Source: Drosophila persimilis (taxonomy: Eukaryota > Arthropoda > Insecta > Diptera > Drosophilidae). Taken from it: a stretch of DNA of 64,000 nt. Made by a program: the position numbers and the translations under genes. The notes beneath the pieces are model-generated. The model saw nothing but the letters and a program-made list of their open reading frames with translations, did not search any database and had not been told where the DNA came from. The DNA lies in assembly GCF_003286085.1 (NCBI RefSeq), contig NW_020825294.1, positions 14,468,501 to 14,532,500 of the forward strand, written 5' to 3'. Positions 40,531 through 53,105 of this stretch are shown here, piece after piece. Each line of letters starts with the position of its first letter. Position 1 is the stretch's first letter.

Positions 40531-42675
40531 TCAACACATTGGGAGCGGCGCTAATTTGTGTATGGGCGGCCGAAAAACCGCTCCAGTGCTAGTCCTTATT
40601 TCGACGACCCTGACCATGCCGTTCTCTCCTGCGTGCGTGGCGATGACCCTCCCCACGAGCCACTCCTGAGGCGGCAGATTGTCCTTGGCCACGATGACGA
40701 GGTCTCCTTCCTCGAGGTTCGGTTGCCGCTGGTGCCATTTGCAGCCCCAGGACATATTCGCGGGACCATCGCCGCCAAAACGCTTGCCTGACTGACGAGA
40801 CAAGTCGCCATCGCCGCAAGCAATTGAGACTCTCCTGGTCCGGAGTCCGCAGTGCTGGGGGGCGATGAGCGACCCGCCTGTTAGCAGGTGCCCGGGTGTT
40901 AGGGCCTGGCCGTCGCTCGGATCTTGGCTGATGGCTCCCAGCGGCCTCGAGTTCATTATGGCCTCGATGCCGACGAGGACTGTGGCGAGCTCTTCGGCGG
41001 TTAGGAGCGCGCTGCCTACCGCCCGTAGGAGTAGGCTCTTGGCAGTTTTTACACCTGCCTCCCATAGCCCTCCCATGTGAGGAGCTCGCGGCGGTATGAA
41101 CGCAAATTCGCATCCGTTCTTTGACGCGAAGTCGCGAATTGCGTCTCCTTGCTCCTTGAGCCTGATCCGCAGAGCGCTGAGATGGCGGCTCGCTCCGACG
41201 AAGTTCGTCCCGTTGTCGCAATGAACGACTTGGGGATATCCTCGGCGATCGACGAACCTTTGAAAAGCCAACAAAAAACAATCAGTGGTTAGATCGGAAA
41301 CTATTTCTAGGTGAACCGCCTTGGACGCAAAACAAACAAAAAGCGCAATGTATGACTTGTATGGGGGCCTTCCGCGAATTTTCAATGTCGTGTGCACTGG
41401 TCCACAAAAATCAACGCCGCAAATTGAAAATGGGTGGAGAGCACGGAGTCGATCTGCGGGTAAATTCCCCATGAGTTGCGTCAGCAATCGAGGCTTGCAT
41501 TTAAAACAGCGCATACATGATCGAACTGTCTGACGGCAGACCTCCTGAGCGTTCACTATCCACACGCTCTGTCGAAGGATGCTCACAAGTGCTCGTGGGC
41601 CGACATGAAAATTCGAATGGTGCAGATGACGAATATAGCTTCGCACGAATTGCGAGCGCTTAGTCAAAAGCAGAGGAAGCTTGGCATCGTATGATATAGG
41701 AGCTTTGGCTAGTCGCCCCCCCACTCGCAACAACGAAAAATTGCACCAAGTCCCTGTGTCTTCATGGATGAATGGGTTCAACCGCTGAAGACAAGGACCA
41801 ATTGTAGATCCTTTCCTAACCTTTTCAATATCTCCTTGATACTCGTGATGCTGGACGATTTCGACAATTTTATAAAAAGCTTCATTGTATTCGGTCGGTG
41901 AGATAGTTTTTTCGAAATTTAGGCTTGGGTCTTTACATTTTCTTATAAAGCGCAACACATACACGAGCACTCTAAGCAGTTTGAGGTGTGACGAGAATCC
42001 CTCGATGACATCTAACAACTCCGAACTTCGCACAGCCGCGGTCAACCCGACCGCAGTCTTCCTCTTTTGCAGCTGAAGATCATCGGAGTGTTCGAGATGA
42101 GCGTTCTTGGGCCAGTTTTCTTCTTCCTCTTTCAGAAATGATGGTCCTTCGAACCATATTGACTGAACGATTTCGTCGACGTCACAACCTCTTGAGACAA
42201 TATCTGCTGGGTTCTGTTTCGTGGGTACATGCCGCCACGTGACATCATCTGACCACTCTTGAATCTCAGCCACTCTATTTGAAACGAAAGCCGACAACGA
42301 CGATGGATGAGACCGGATCCAATGGAGAGCTACCTCTGAATCCGACCAATAAACGACTCGTTCAATGGGCACGTTTAATAGGGGCTTGATTCTGTGACAG
42401 AGATCTGCGAGAAGGTGAGCGGCACATAACTCAAGCCTTGGGAGCGTTTTGGCCTTGAGCGGCGCTACTTTGGATTTCGAAGTCAACAATGATATTTTTA
42501 AGCCTTCTGCAGTTCTGCTACGTATATAGACGCACGCTCCATACGCTCTCATGGAGGCGTCAGCAAAGGCATGTATTTGAACCGGTGACATCGGATCGGA
42601 ATACACAAACCGAGATATGGATATGTCTTCCAATTGAGAAAGTGTATTTTTCAACTTATTCCACGCTGTTTCCAA
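40531..42675 (-). pseudogene. BEL pol 3' part, distal copy: RNase H and integrase (714 codons open)
   Basis: RNase-H-like region: PVQIHAFADASMRAYGACVY, LPRLELCAAHLLADL, RVVYWSDSEVALHWI and WRHVPTKQNPADIVSRGCDV. Integrase zinc module: HHSNFHVGPRALVSILRQ with CMRCFKC. Catalytic core: ICGVDFCGP (Asp), VHCDNGTNFVG (Asp) and PHMGGLWEAGVKTAKSLL (Glu). The C-terminal BEL domain includes LTPGHLLTGG and DLVIVAKDNLPPQEW, ending LAPLPMC next to the 3' LTR. The catalytic residues I can check are present. It is cut off from RT by the TGA at about 42713. Confidence 0.88.
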
Positions 42676-42714
42676 ATGCAGCGGGATCGACTCATCCCAA
42701 TCTAGTTTGTTAAG

Positions 42715-43218
42715 TCAAAGCTCCTGCAATAGGATCTTGCCTTTTGTAACGATAGGACTTAATAAACCAAGGGGGTCAAACAACTTTGATGTCACCGATA
42801 GTATGTTCCGTTTTGTCGCTCGGAGACCCATAACTGAATTGTCAATTTTAAACTTAAAGGCATCGTCAGTAGGTAACCATGAGATTCCTAACGCCTTTGT
42901 CGACTCTGAATCCGAGATTGTTATGGGTTTGGCTGTGCTCTCAGATGCGGTGATCTCGGGTGAGTTTGAAAACCACTTAGTCAACTCAAACCCTGCGGTC
43001 TGAAGAACCTTAGACACTTCGGACTTAATTGCCCTTAGCTCCTCTACGCATGCAGCACCAGTCAACAAGTCATCGACGTAAAAGTCGGACCCAAGAAGGT
43101 TAGCAGCTCTAGGGAATGAGAGCTTCGCAGACTCACTCAACCTTTTCAAACACCGGATAGCTAAGAATGGAGGTGGTCCAGTCCCATAGGTTACAGTATT
43201 GAGCTTGTATAATCTCAA
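42715..43218 (-). pseudogene. BEL reverse transcriptase second half, distal copy
   Basis: Contains the catalytic SDFYVDDLLTGAACVEEL and, after it, KALGISWLPTDDAFKF and LFDPLGLLSPIVTKGK, standard BEL/Pao RT sequence. A private TAA separates it from the first half at 43222; the proximal copy has GAA there. At the other end a TGA follows LLQEL in both copies. Confidence 0.85.
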
Positions 43219-43221
43219 GGA

Positions 43222-44700
43222 TTAAGAAGGGTCTCTTCTCCACACTATGAGCTGAAACTGCCGATCCGCTTCGTTCACCATCACTTGGCGATACATCTTT
43301 TTAACATCAGCAGTCAGGGCAAACCTGTACAGACGGAAACGGAGAAGTGTCGAGTATAATTCCTCTTGAATGGTAGGTCCCACCATCAGAATGTCATTTA
43401 AGGCCACCTGTGAGGACGTCTTGGACGAAGCATCGAACACGACTCGGAGCTTGGTAGACGTACTTTGGGGCCTCAGAACAGACTGATGAGGGATTACGTA
43501 GTGTGGAGTAGAAGGAATCGTATTGTCAGTAGGAGACATATGACCTAAGGAGAGGTACTCTTCCATGAATTCCAAGTACATTTTCTTCAACTCAGGGTCA
43601 CGATGCAATCGTCTTTCAAGCGACAAAAACCGCCGTTTCGCAACCTCAAAGGAGTTGCCTAAACAATTTGGATCTGATTTAAACGGGAGCCTTACTTCGA
43701 ACCGACCTGATGATAGTACCTGAGTCGTCTTACGATAGTGTTCTTCACATAGCTTGTGCTCAGGTGTGGCAATTTTCTTGGTAGATGGCATTTCTTCCAG
43801 TGACCAAAACTTTTTCAAGGTCCTATCGATGGATACTAGCAACTCTTCACTGCAACTCAAACTGTTTGTAATTTGAGGAGCAGAACTCCTGGAAACATAT
43901 TTTCCCGACACAACCCAACCAAGAAGGGTTTTCTGAAGAGTTGGAAAGTCAGGACCTTGTTTAATTTGACCAACAGCTAATAATTCAAAGAACGATTCTG
44001 CTCCAATTAACATATCTATTCTTTGTGGCTTGTAGAAATAAGGGTCTGCCAGTGGTAGGTTCTCTGGTATTCGCCATTCAGTCACATTCACTGACTGGTC
44101 AGGGTGATAACCTGAAATTGATTTCAGGATCCAAAAATCAAAGAAGAACTCACTACCATTTATTCGCGACTTCACCACTGTGTGTATTTTATCCTTTACT
44201 TGAGAATTAGATTCACCAATTCCAAGCAAGTTAATACAGGACTCCTCTCTACGGATCTGTAAGCGATTAGCGAGGTCCTCGGTAATGAAATTTGTTTGTG
44301 ATCCAGAGTCGAGCAGAGCTCTGGCCAGAATGTGTTCACCGCTCTTAGTTCGGACGCTTACGATCGACGTAGCCAGAATTACCCTGTCCAACGCTGTCGC
44401 ATGCAAAACATGTGACGTGGAAGGTTGATTCTGATTTGATGGAGGAGAAGGACTCTCTTGGGGTGGTGGCAACGCGAGACTATTAGCCGACACTGTGTAT
44501 CGATGCAATAATGTATGATGTGAGCGGCTACACACTCGACATTTATTGGCTTTGCATTTTACAACAGCGTGGCCTTTTCGCAGACAATTAATGCATAGGG
44601 ATGCCGACTTAGCAAACTCAAACCTTTGCATCACCGAGAGACTTGCAGTAGCTACAAGTTTGCTGAGTTCTACTGTTGGTGGAAGTGGAAGAACAAGCAA
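43222..44700 (-). pseudogene. BEL gag zinc knuckles, protease and RT first half, distal copy
   Basis: Zinc knuckles CINCLRKGHAVVKC and CRVCSRSHHTLLH. Protease ILARALLDSGSQTNFI with active-site D-S-G, and later RIDMLIGAESFFELL and TLLGWVVSGKYV. RT fingers: PHYVIPHQSVLRPQ, KLRVVFDASSKTSSQVALND and FALTADVKKMYRQVMV (first catalytic Asp). The frame is entered by a shift from gag near 44700, the same in both copies. It ends at a private stop. Confidence 0.85.
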
Positions 44701-46867
44701 ATGAACTGCGATTATGTTGCTTGCTTGGCATGACTTTGTCTTGCCTTGGCTTGGTCGATTCTTCAGCAGACAGATGCTGGTATCGACGATTCAAGACTTT
44801 CTCAAAGTCGGACCAAAGCGGCAACTTCTCATAAGTAAGCTGTTCATCCCACTTTTGTTTCGTCACTGGGTCGACTCTGTTTAAAACGAGATGAATGAGC
44901 ATTGCATTCGAAATTTTTGTATCATCTCCGATCGACAGTAACGATCCGTAAATCGACGAAACAGTATCGATTAGAGTTCTTAGAGATGATGCAGATTGAT
45001 GCGACATTCTCGGCAGATTGAACAATGTGGAAATATTATTCGTGAAAATCAAATAATCGTTGTCATATACTCGTTTTAGGCCAGCCATGGTCTTTTCATA
45101 ATTTGCCTCGGTGACTTGGAACGCCTTTATTGTTCCTAATGCTTCATCAGAGAGGCACGAAATCAAATGATTAAATTTTTCGATCACCGGTATGCTGTTG
45201 TCGCTATGGACTAGCCTCTCAAAAAGGCTAATGAAATTTTTGAATTCCGAGTGTTTACCACTAAATTTGGGTAATGCCAATTTCGGAAGTCTAGCATGAG
45301 TTGGGGCTGAAGAAGACACTGGCTTCGTCTCGCTTGCTGCATCAAAGGCGGCGATAAGCGACATTATCTTTCCTTTGGTGACAATTATCAGCTCTTCCAA
45401 CTCGGCTGCATATGCATCATCACCTGTTATGTCCTCGATTTGCTCCTGCAAATGATTAGCCAACAAAAAACAATCAGTGGTTAGATCGGAAACTATTTCT
45501 AGGTGAACCGCCTTGGACGCAAAACAAACAAAAAGCGCAATGTATGACTTGTATGGCGGCCTTCCGCGAATTTTCAATGTCGTGTGCACTGGTCCACAAA
45601 AATCAACGCCGCAAATTGAAAATGGGCGGAGAGCACGGAGTCGATCTGCGGGTAAATTCCCCATGAGTTGCGTCAGCATTCGAGGCTTGCATTTAAAACA
45701 GCGCATACACGATCGAACTGTCTGACGGCAGACCTCCTGAGCGTTCACTATCCACACGCTCTGTCGAAGGATGCTCACAAGTGCTCGTGGGCCGACATGA
45801 AAATTCGAATGGTGCAGATGACGAATATAGCTTCGCACGAATTGCGAGCGCTTAGTCAAAAGCAGAGGAAACTTGGCATCGTATGATATAGGAGCTTTGG
45901 CTAGTCGCCCCCCCACTCGCAACAACGAAAAGTTGCACCAAGTCCCTGTGTCTTCATGGATGAATGGGTTCAACCGCTGAAGACAAGGACCAATTGTAGA
46001 TCCTTTCCTAACCTTTTCAATTTCTCCTTGATACTCGTGATGCTGGACGATTTCGACAATTTTATAAAAAGCTTCATTGTATTCGGTCGGTGAGATAGTT
46101 TTTTCGAAATTTAGGCTTGGGTCTTTACATTTTCTTATAAAGCGCAACACATACACGAACACTCTAAGCAGTTTGAGGTTTGACGAGAATCCCTCGATGA
46201 CATCTAACAGCTCCGAACTTCGCACAGCCGCGGTCAACCCGACCGCAGTCTTCCTCTTTTCCAGCTGAAGATCATCGGAGTGTTCGAAATGAGCGTTCTT
46301 GGGCCAGTTTTCTTCTTCCTCTTTCAGAAATGATGGTCCTTCGAACCATATTGACTGAACGATTTCGTCGACGTCACAACCTCTTGAGACAATATCTGCT
46401 GGGTTCTGTTTCGTGGGTACATGCCGCCACGTGACATCATCTGACCACTCTTGAATCTCAGCCACTCTATTTGAAACGAAAGCCGACAACGACGATGGAT
46501 TCGACCGGATCCAATGGAGAGCTACCTCTGAATCCGACCAATAAACGACTCGTTCAATGGGCACGTTTAATAGGGGCTTGATTCTGTGACAGAGATCTGC
46601 GAGAAGGTGAGCGGCACATAACTCAAGCCTTGGGAGCGTTTTGGCCTTGAGCGGCGCTACTTTGGATTTCGAAGTCAACAATGATATTTTTAAACCTTCT
46701 GCAGTTCTGCTACGTATATAGACGCACGCTCCATACGCTCTCATGGAGGCGTCAGCAAAGGCATGTATTTGAACCGGTGACATCGGATCGGAATACACAA
46801 ACCGAGATATGGATATGTCTTCCAATTGAGAAAGTGTATTTTTCAACTTATTCCACGCTGTTTCCAA
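44618..46867 (-). pseudogene. Chimeric BEL ORF: RNase H-integrase fused in frame to gag (749 codons)
   Basis: The first 470 codons repeat the RNase H, zinc module and first integrase Asp of the distal copy, with about nine amino-acid differences by my count. At about 45455 ...TTDCFLLA is joined to HLQEQIEDITGDD of gag, and the gag capsid-like region follows to CSYCKSLGDAKV. The frame is open throughout. The junction shares AGCC with both parent sequences, as in end-joining or template switching. Integrase lacks its second Asp and Glu, so the chimera cannot integrate DNA. It marks the boundary of the tandem duplication. Confidence 0.85.
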
Positions 46868-46906
46868 ATGCAGCGGGATCGACTCATCCCAATCTAGTTT
46901 GTTAAG

Positions 46907-47410
46907 TCAAAGCTCCTGCAATAGGATCTTGCCTTTTGTAACGATAGGACTTAATAAACCAAGGGGGTCAAACAACTTTGATGTCACCGATAGTATGTTC
47001 CGTTTTGTCGCTCGGAGACCCATAACTGAATTGTCAATTTTAAACTTAAAGGCATCGTCAGTAGGTAACCATGAGATTCCTAACGCCTTTGTCGACTCTG
47101 AATCCGAGATTGTTATGGGTTTGGCTGTGCTCTCAGATGCGGTGATCTCGGGTGAGTTTGAAAACCACTTAGTCAACTCAAACCCTGCGGTCTGAAGAAC
47201 CTGAGACACTTCGGACTTAATTGCCCTTAGCTCCTCTACGCATGCAGCACCAGTCAACAAGTCATCGACGTAAAAGTCGGACCCAATAAGGTTAGCAGCT
47301 CTAGGGAATGAGAGCTTCGCAGACTCACTCAACCTTTTCAAACACCGGATAGCTAAGAATGGGGGTTGTCCAGTCCCATAGGTTACAGTGTTGAGCTTGT
47401 ATAATCTCAA
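46907..47410 (-). pseudogene. BEL reverse transcriptase second half, proximal copy
   Basis: Nearly the same 167 codons as 42715-43218, with YVDD intact (GSDFYVDDLLTGAACV) and three replacements (PPF to QPF, LLGSD to LIGSD, SKVL to SQVL). It continues upstream through GAA rather than a stop, until the 412-like insertion at 47426. The shared TGA lies at its 3' end. Confidence 0.85.
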
Positions 47411-47426
47411 GGATTCAGAAGGGTCT

Positions 47427-47872
47427 TGTAGAAATGGAATCGTAATAGAATAGAAGCAGCGAAAACACTTCTGTTCTTTCGGGTTGTATTCGGAATGAAT
47501 TCAATTTATTCTTCATAAACTTATTTAGCCTAAGGGCAGCGGCAGAACGGGATCATGTAGCATGCCATATGTATGTGTATATTTATGTTTGTAAGAATGT
47601 ATATGCAGAAGGCATATACATTGGAATGCTCATTCGGCCACTTGGAATATATTGCCGACACTGCAGTTCTCACGCTGCAGGCCAGTCCACATATAAGGGA
47701 CTGATCGTATTACGGCTCTTGAGTGTGGCTATGTTACGTAAACATTGCGACAAAGTGTCTTTATGTTTATGAGCGTGATACTCTACATTAACTTTGGGCA
47801 TATGACCACTTGACATATTGTATACACTACAATACGGTGAGCATATGCTTATTTGGCATACAGCATACTACA
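47427..47872 (-). repeat. 412-like 3' LTR
   Basis: 446 bp, minus strand TGTAGTATGCTG...CCATTTCTACA. It is preceded by a polypurine tract (plus 47873-47883 'cctccctttt' complement). Compared with the 5' LTR it lacks about 33 bp ('tacataatgttctcggttga' region) and a TTC-type triplet near 'ctttcgggttg'. Confidence 0.9.
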
Positions 47873-48088
47873 CCTCCCTTTTTAGAGAAATAACGGAATA
47901 TAATTATGTAGCTATTTTTTTTTTTTAAATCCTTTTGTTTTTTGGATATCTTGTATGTTGATTATCTCTTTTTTTTTATATATATATATGTGTATATATG
48001 TATCTCAATAATTTAAAACAAAAATTTTTACTTTTTGGATTATTATTCTCAATGGTTGATCAGACCGTTTCATGAGGTATTTCAAATT

Positions 48089-48736
48089 TTATACCTGTAT
48101 TTTTAGCCTATCTTTATGAACTGTTTGTCTCTTATTTTTACTATCTTTAATGGTAATGTTATCTTTATCATCTATGCATATTACCTCAAATGGTCCTATA
48201 TACCTAGGGTCTAACTTGTGTCCTACTTCGTTTTTTAATAGTACTTTGTTTACTATTTCTATGCTTACATCTGATGCTTTGTTATCATAATATTTTTTAT
48301 TTCTGGCTTTATTATTTTCTAGCGATATCCTAGCTCTTTGATATGCTATTTCTAGTCTAAACTGTATTTCTTTTGCATAGTCATCTATGTTATATAATGG
48401 GTCTATTCTAGTTACTTTATTAAAATCTATAAACTGTCTTGGTAATCTGCCAAAGACTAGTTCATATGGACAATATTCATGCGATGCCGAGGGTGTTGTG
48501 TTGAAACAATAAGTAAAATATTGTATCCAAACATCCCAATCGGTTTTGTCTGCAGATATGTATGAACGAACGTATTCATTGAATGTTCTATGACTTCGTT
48601 CTATTGTCCCTAAGGTCTGGTGGTGGTGTGCAGTGGACGTTATGTTGTCTATCTTAAGATATTTGCACAAATCATTTATGATTGAATTCTTATATTCTGT
48701 TCCCATGTCCGTAATGAACGTCTTCATCGTCTTCAT
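48089..48736 (-). pseudogene. 412-like integrase C-terminal half
   Basis: Begins FITDMGTEYKNSIINDL (second catalytic Asp) and continues HHHQTLGTIERSHRTFNEYV (catalytic Glu), YELVFGRLPRQFIDF and DPRYIGPFEVICIDD. It overlaps the main pol frame by a few bases with a frame change near 48735, so the integrase core is split there. Otherwise it looks intact. Confidence 0.85.
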
Positions 48737-51087
48737 ATTGCTTTGGCAACGGTTGTTGCGCTTTTATTTGGAATTGGTATGGATACTAAATACTTTGTTA
48801 AATCGCATATTAGCGTAACTGCATATTCATTGCCATTTTCTGAGCATGGTAGTGGACCTATAGTATCCACTATCACTCTATCAAAAGCCATGGTTGGTAT
48901 TTCCGTTAGTGTCATTGGGGTCCTAATATGAGTTGTTATTTTAGATTTCTGGCATTTTTGACATTTACGTATGTATTCTTTGATATGACGAGTCATGTTT
49001 TTCCAATAGTAATGTCTTTTTATTTTCGCTAGCGTTTTCGAAATGCCATTATGACCTCCTTGAGTTGGATCGTCGTGAAATTTAGACAGTATCGCTTCTT
49101 GATCTTTTTCATTTTCTATTTGGGTCACCGGCTTGAGTAGCGCTACTCGTAATGATTTTAATATTTTATTGCCCATATTCCTAAAAAATTCAATTGAACT
49201 TAATTCAAAGATCTTTTCGCTCGGTGCCATTTTGATCTGGCTGATCGCAAGTATACCGGCTTGCATTTCAAGCCTTTGGACGAACTGACCTAAGTCAAGG
49301 GTTCCATTGGTATACAGATCGCTAACATCAATTCTTGCTACAACTTTTCTTCCATGTTTTAAAAAACATATCTGATTTTGTATGTGCAAGGCCACTACTT
49401 TTCGTACTTCGTCATTACAAATGACTTCATATACGTTGGGCTTAGAAGCGTTGTCAAGAGTTTGCATAGGCAAATCTTCTTGTACATTTCCTGCGCAGGA
49501 ATTTTTCTGTCTATTTTGTTGCCTGGTAGTGACTTTCAGGACTTTGTTGTGCATGTCTTTTAGGTCGGATATTGTAATCCTGGATAGGGCGTCTGCCACG
49601 AAATTGTCTTTACCCTTGAGATATTCGACTGTGAAATCATATTCTTCTAGATCTAATCTCATTCTGGTTAGTTTTGAACTTGGATTTGTCATTGAGAACA
49701 AATAAGTTAGTGGTCTGTCGTCTGTCTTTACTGTAAAATGTTTTCCATAAATATATGGTCTGTAATGTGTAATTGCCCAGTGAATTGCTGCTAACTCTTG
49801 TTCTGTAGTAGTTTTGTTGCTTTCACCTTTGGTAAATGAGCGTGAAGCATATGCAACTGGGAGATGTTTATCTCCATATTTTTGTGTTAGAACAGCTCCA
49901 CATGCGTGTTTACTTGCATCTGTAATTATGCAAAATTCTTTATTGAAATCTGGATATTTTAATAATGTGGGTTTAATTAAAGCCTTCTTTAAGTAATCGA
50001 ATGCATTTTGGCATTCATCTGTCCATTGCAAGGTGACATTCTTTTTACATAATCGAGTTATGTGCCGTGAATAGTCGGCGAAATTTTTGATGAAACGTCT
50101 ATAGTAATTGCAAAATGCAACGAATCTTCTAGCGCTATCTGCGTCTGTAGGGACTGGATATTTTTTATCGTCGGGAAAAATGCCTTGATCAGTGCACTTG
50201 TGGCCTAGAAAAGTCACTTCGTGCATGAAGAAAGCGCATTTTTCTGGATGTAGCTTAAGGTTATTTTTCCTACACAAATCAAAAACGTCTGTTAAGTTTT
50301 TGATCATGTGGTTTTCGGAACAACCGATGACTATTAGGTCATCCATATACAAGAATACTTGTGAAGTATTAAGTCCAGAAAAAGCAATTGCCATCATTCT
50401 TTGAAAGGAATTTGGCGCTATTTTAAGACGATAAGGTAGTCTAGTGAATTGGTACGAGCCATTGCTCGTTGAAAAGGACGTTAAATCTCTAGAGTGTTGT
50501 TTCAGCTTTATTTGATGAAATCCAGACATGAGGTCTAGACATGAAAAATATTTGGCTCTACCCAACTGATCAAGAATATCATCTATTCTTGGAAGTGGAA
50601 ATTTATCGGACAATAATTTTTTGTTTATTTGACGATAGTCAATGACTAAACGCCATCTTTTATTTTCAGATCCTGGGAGACCTCTTTTGGGTACAAGTAG
50701 TATTGGACTATTGTACTCCGAAACTGATGGTTCTACTATTTTGTCCAGAATGAGTTTTTCTACCTGTTTATTGATTTCGTCTTTGTGTGCGTGTGGAATT
50801 CTATAATTTTTTGTGTATACCGGGTTGTTATCCTTCAATCTTAGCTCTTGCCTATAAAAATTATTAGTTGTTATTGATTCGGTTTCAAGTCCGAATATGT
50901 CTGTATACTGTGTGCATAGATCTTTTAGTTTTGTTTTAAATAGTGGCGGAAAGTTTTTAGTTAGCTTTTTCATGACATCTTCGTGTCTATCCTTTCTAAT
51001 TTCTTGGACTATATCATAGTCACTTAGCATTTCGGTTTTTATTTTATTAATATTTAGGATTTTGGTTGAATTTGTTGTATTCAACAC
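48733..51087 (-). pseudogene. 412-like pol: reverse transcriptase, RNase H, integrase N-terminal half (784 codons)
   Basis: RT: YNSPILLVPKRGLPGSENKR, WRLVIDYRQINKKL, YFSCLDLMSGFHQI and catalytic VFLYMDDLIVIGCSENH. RNase H: FCIITDASKHACGAVL, TTEQELAAIHWAITHYRPYI and DNFVADALSRI. Integrase zinc module: HDDPTQGGHNGISKTLAKIK with CQKCQKS. Core start: FDRVIVDTIGPLP (first Asp). The frame is uninterrupted, so only the frameshift into 48736-48089 breaks pol. The clade (412/mdg1) is inferred from the LPRIDDILDQLG/EYDFTVEYLKGKDN style and the tRNA-Arg-like primer site. Confidence 0.88.
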
Positions 51088-51099
51088 TCGGACAAAAAT

Positions 51100-51480
51100 G
51101 TTGTTTTTATTGGAAATTGTATTTCCAATGAATATTCCGTCCTCAATTTCTTGATTCGGGATTAGAACGGTATGTTCTGTTGACGCTAATTTAATTTGTC
51201 GGACAACTTCAGCGCGTGCTGGAAGAATTGTGGCATAGGTATGTTTATTGGGAAGTTAAGATTGTTTGGCCGTAGTATTAGAGTGTCACTAGTATGTGTA
51301 CAATCTATTGAATTGAATTTTTTAATGAAGTCTATACCTATAATGCCATCGCTAGGGATTGGAAAGTTTTGTTCAACTTAATGATAATCGTGTGGGATTA
51401 TATACTTTCCTGTAGATAATTCTACGAATGCTAAACCTTTTGAAAAAACTGAACCTTCGCCGATTCCTGATATTTGGTTG
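51100..51480 (-). pseudogene. 412-like protease-RT connection remnant
   Basis: Frames give FVELSTGKYIIPHDYH, SDGIIGIDFIKKFNSIDCTH and TLILRPNNLNFPINIPM. GIIGIDFI is the typical second half of a retropepsin. Stops and shifts occur. The active-site half should lie upstream at about 51480, but there the sequence changes to unrelated AT-rich DNA. Confidence 0.55.
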
Positions 51481-51489
51481 ATATGTTAA

Positions 51490-52640
51490 CATTAACCACT
51501 AACCATACAGTATATAGATGTGCCAGTTCATACAACGAAAGTGTCACACACCGGCTTGCGCTATCCGTACCCCAGAGTGACGTCATCATGAGAGAGAGAG
51601 CGCAGAGAGAACATCTTTGCATGTGTTAGTACACACGCAATATGTTTCGACAAAAATATGTGATTGTATGTTTTTTCAGATTTTTTGAACTCTCTCAGGT
51701 CTGGTTCTGTTTTGCCACCAGCATGTTTTAGTGTATGGGTGCACATGCATTCTCACGTACTTTGCGTGTCTGTGTTTACTATTGCTGGCCGGTAGAACTG
51801 AAATTTGAGTTTGGTTCTTGTTTTGGGTCTTTTGCTGGTCTGACCTACCGCCACAAAATAAATGAAGAATGGGCAGGGGGTGGGGTATGGTCCACTAGGG
51901 CGCGGGAAAAAAAATAAAAGCTGTTATTTGTTTGATTTATACCACAAAATATAAAATATTACAATAATATAATTACACATTTATTTCCTTATTTCAAACA
52001 GGATTATTATAAATTATAAAAATTATGCAAACGCCGTCGGTTCTCGACTATATACAATAATATAATTGCACATTTATTTCCTTATCTTAAGCAGGTTGAT
52101 TATAAATTATAAATTATAAATGGAATTGGTTTTACATATATGTCAAATCAATAGTCGATCGCGCGCTTTCTGACGGGAATCTGCAAAGTACAAATTTAGA
52201 TGCCGGTCGCACCTTGAATACTCTCATGGACAATACCCATAAATTTTCTAATTCAATTATAAAGACAACATTAAGGCAACAGTAATTTTACCCTCATGCA
52301 ATATACGAATGTAATAATCATTAATATTTATGTACATAAGATATTTTATAATTGAATTTTTTTTTCTCTGCATGTATGTACATATATATGTATATGTATA
52401 TATATGTATGTATATATAAAAAATTTTTTTTTTTTTTTGTGAGGATTTGTTACCCTATTCTGAGAAATGAAATGTGAGTAGTTTTAGTGAACGGCTGTTA
52501 GCTTACATAATTGTTTACAATCATTTAAAAAAAAAAATGCTAACAGCACGTTTGTTAGTTAAAGCCTAACAGAAATAGTATTTTGCAAGCTGCATTTTCA
52601 TGCATCAGCTTGCTTTGTGGTAGGACTTATATTAAGGCAA
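51490..52640. other. AT-rich segment replacing the expected gag of the 412-like element
   Basis: No gag or protease start is recognisable. 51961-52020 and 52053-52113 are a tandem pair, about 92 bp apart, of 'acaataatataatt.cacatt' followed by 'ttataaattataaa'. 52370-52435 is ATGTATATA microsatellite followed by poly-T. It also contains 'gagagagagagcgcagagag' at 51588. Confidence 0.4.
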
Positions 52641-52641
52641 G

Positions 52642-52977
52642 TTAAGGCTTGCGCATTTCTGCTGCCCCTTTGCGTTTCTTCACTCTTTGGCGAAGTGTTG
52701 CCTTTATATTTGCAATACGCTCTATGCAGCGTTGTCGGTCCTCTTCTTCAGTTAACGACTTCAGGATGTCCTCTTCTAAATGTTTTTGGGTTAGAAGTTT
52801 CCTTACTTCTCCTCCTCGTTGGGTTTTGGGTTTCAGCTTCTTTTGCTGGCGAGCCCTGTACTCAGCTATTGTGAGTGGGCGTGGTCCATCAGCTGGACAC
52901 ACCTCAAGCGCCTCTTTCAGCGTCGGTGCGTCCCTTTGTACAATAGGAACAGCATTTTTCATTGGTTCCTTTTCCAT
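52642..52977 (-). CDS. Small basic ORF of unknown family in the 412-like leader
   Basis: A 111-codon frame starting MEKEPMKNAVPIVQRDAPTL. It has a PRPLTIAEYRARQQKKLKPK segment followed by a Glu/Arg-rich, probably coiled-coil tail (EEDILKSLTEEEDRQRCIER) ending AAEMRKP. The PLTIAEYR motif recalls short leader proteins of other Drosophila LTR elements, but I cannot name one securely. The start codon lies in a duplicated segment (52977-53020 and 53075-53118). It may be an accessory protein or a chance ORF. Confidence 0.35.
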   Translation of the reverse strand: MEKEPMKNAVPIVQRDAPTLKEALEVCPADGPRPLTIAEYRARQQKKLKPKTQRGGEVRKLLTQKHLEEDILKSLTEEEDRQRCIERIANIKATLRQRVKKRKGAAEMRKP

Positions 52978-53105
52978 GGGCCTATGGGCTCAGGCGGTGC
53001 CGGTGCCGGTCATCGCACAGGTCAAGTTATATATTTGTAAGTATGTTATGTTTGTAGTTTATTTTCTTCTTTTAGGCCTATGAGCTCAGGCGGTGCCGGT
53101 GCTGG

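Noticed and set aside
40531..46867. Two independent tandem BEL insertions
   Set aside because: No LTR or TSD lies between the units, and a single GATGT duplication flanks the whole structure.
52369..52440. ATGTATATA / poly-T run as a regulatory element
   Set aside because: Simple-sequence repeat; no specific motif beyond base composition.
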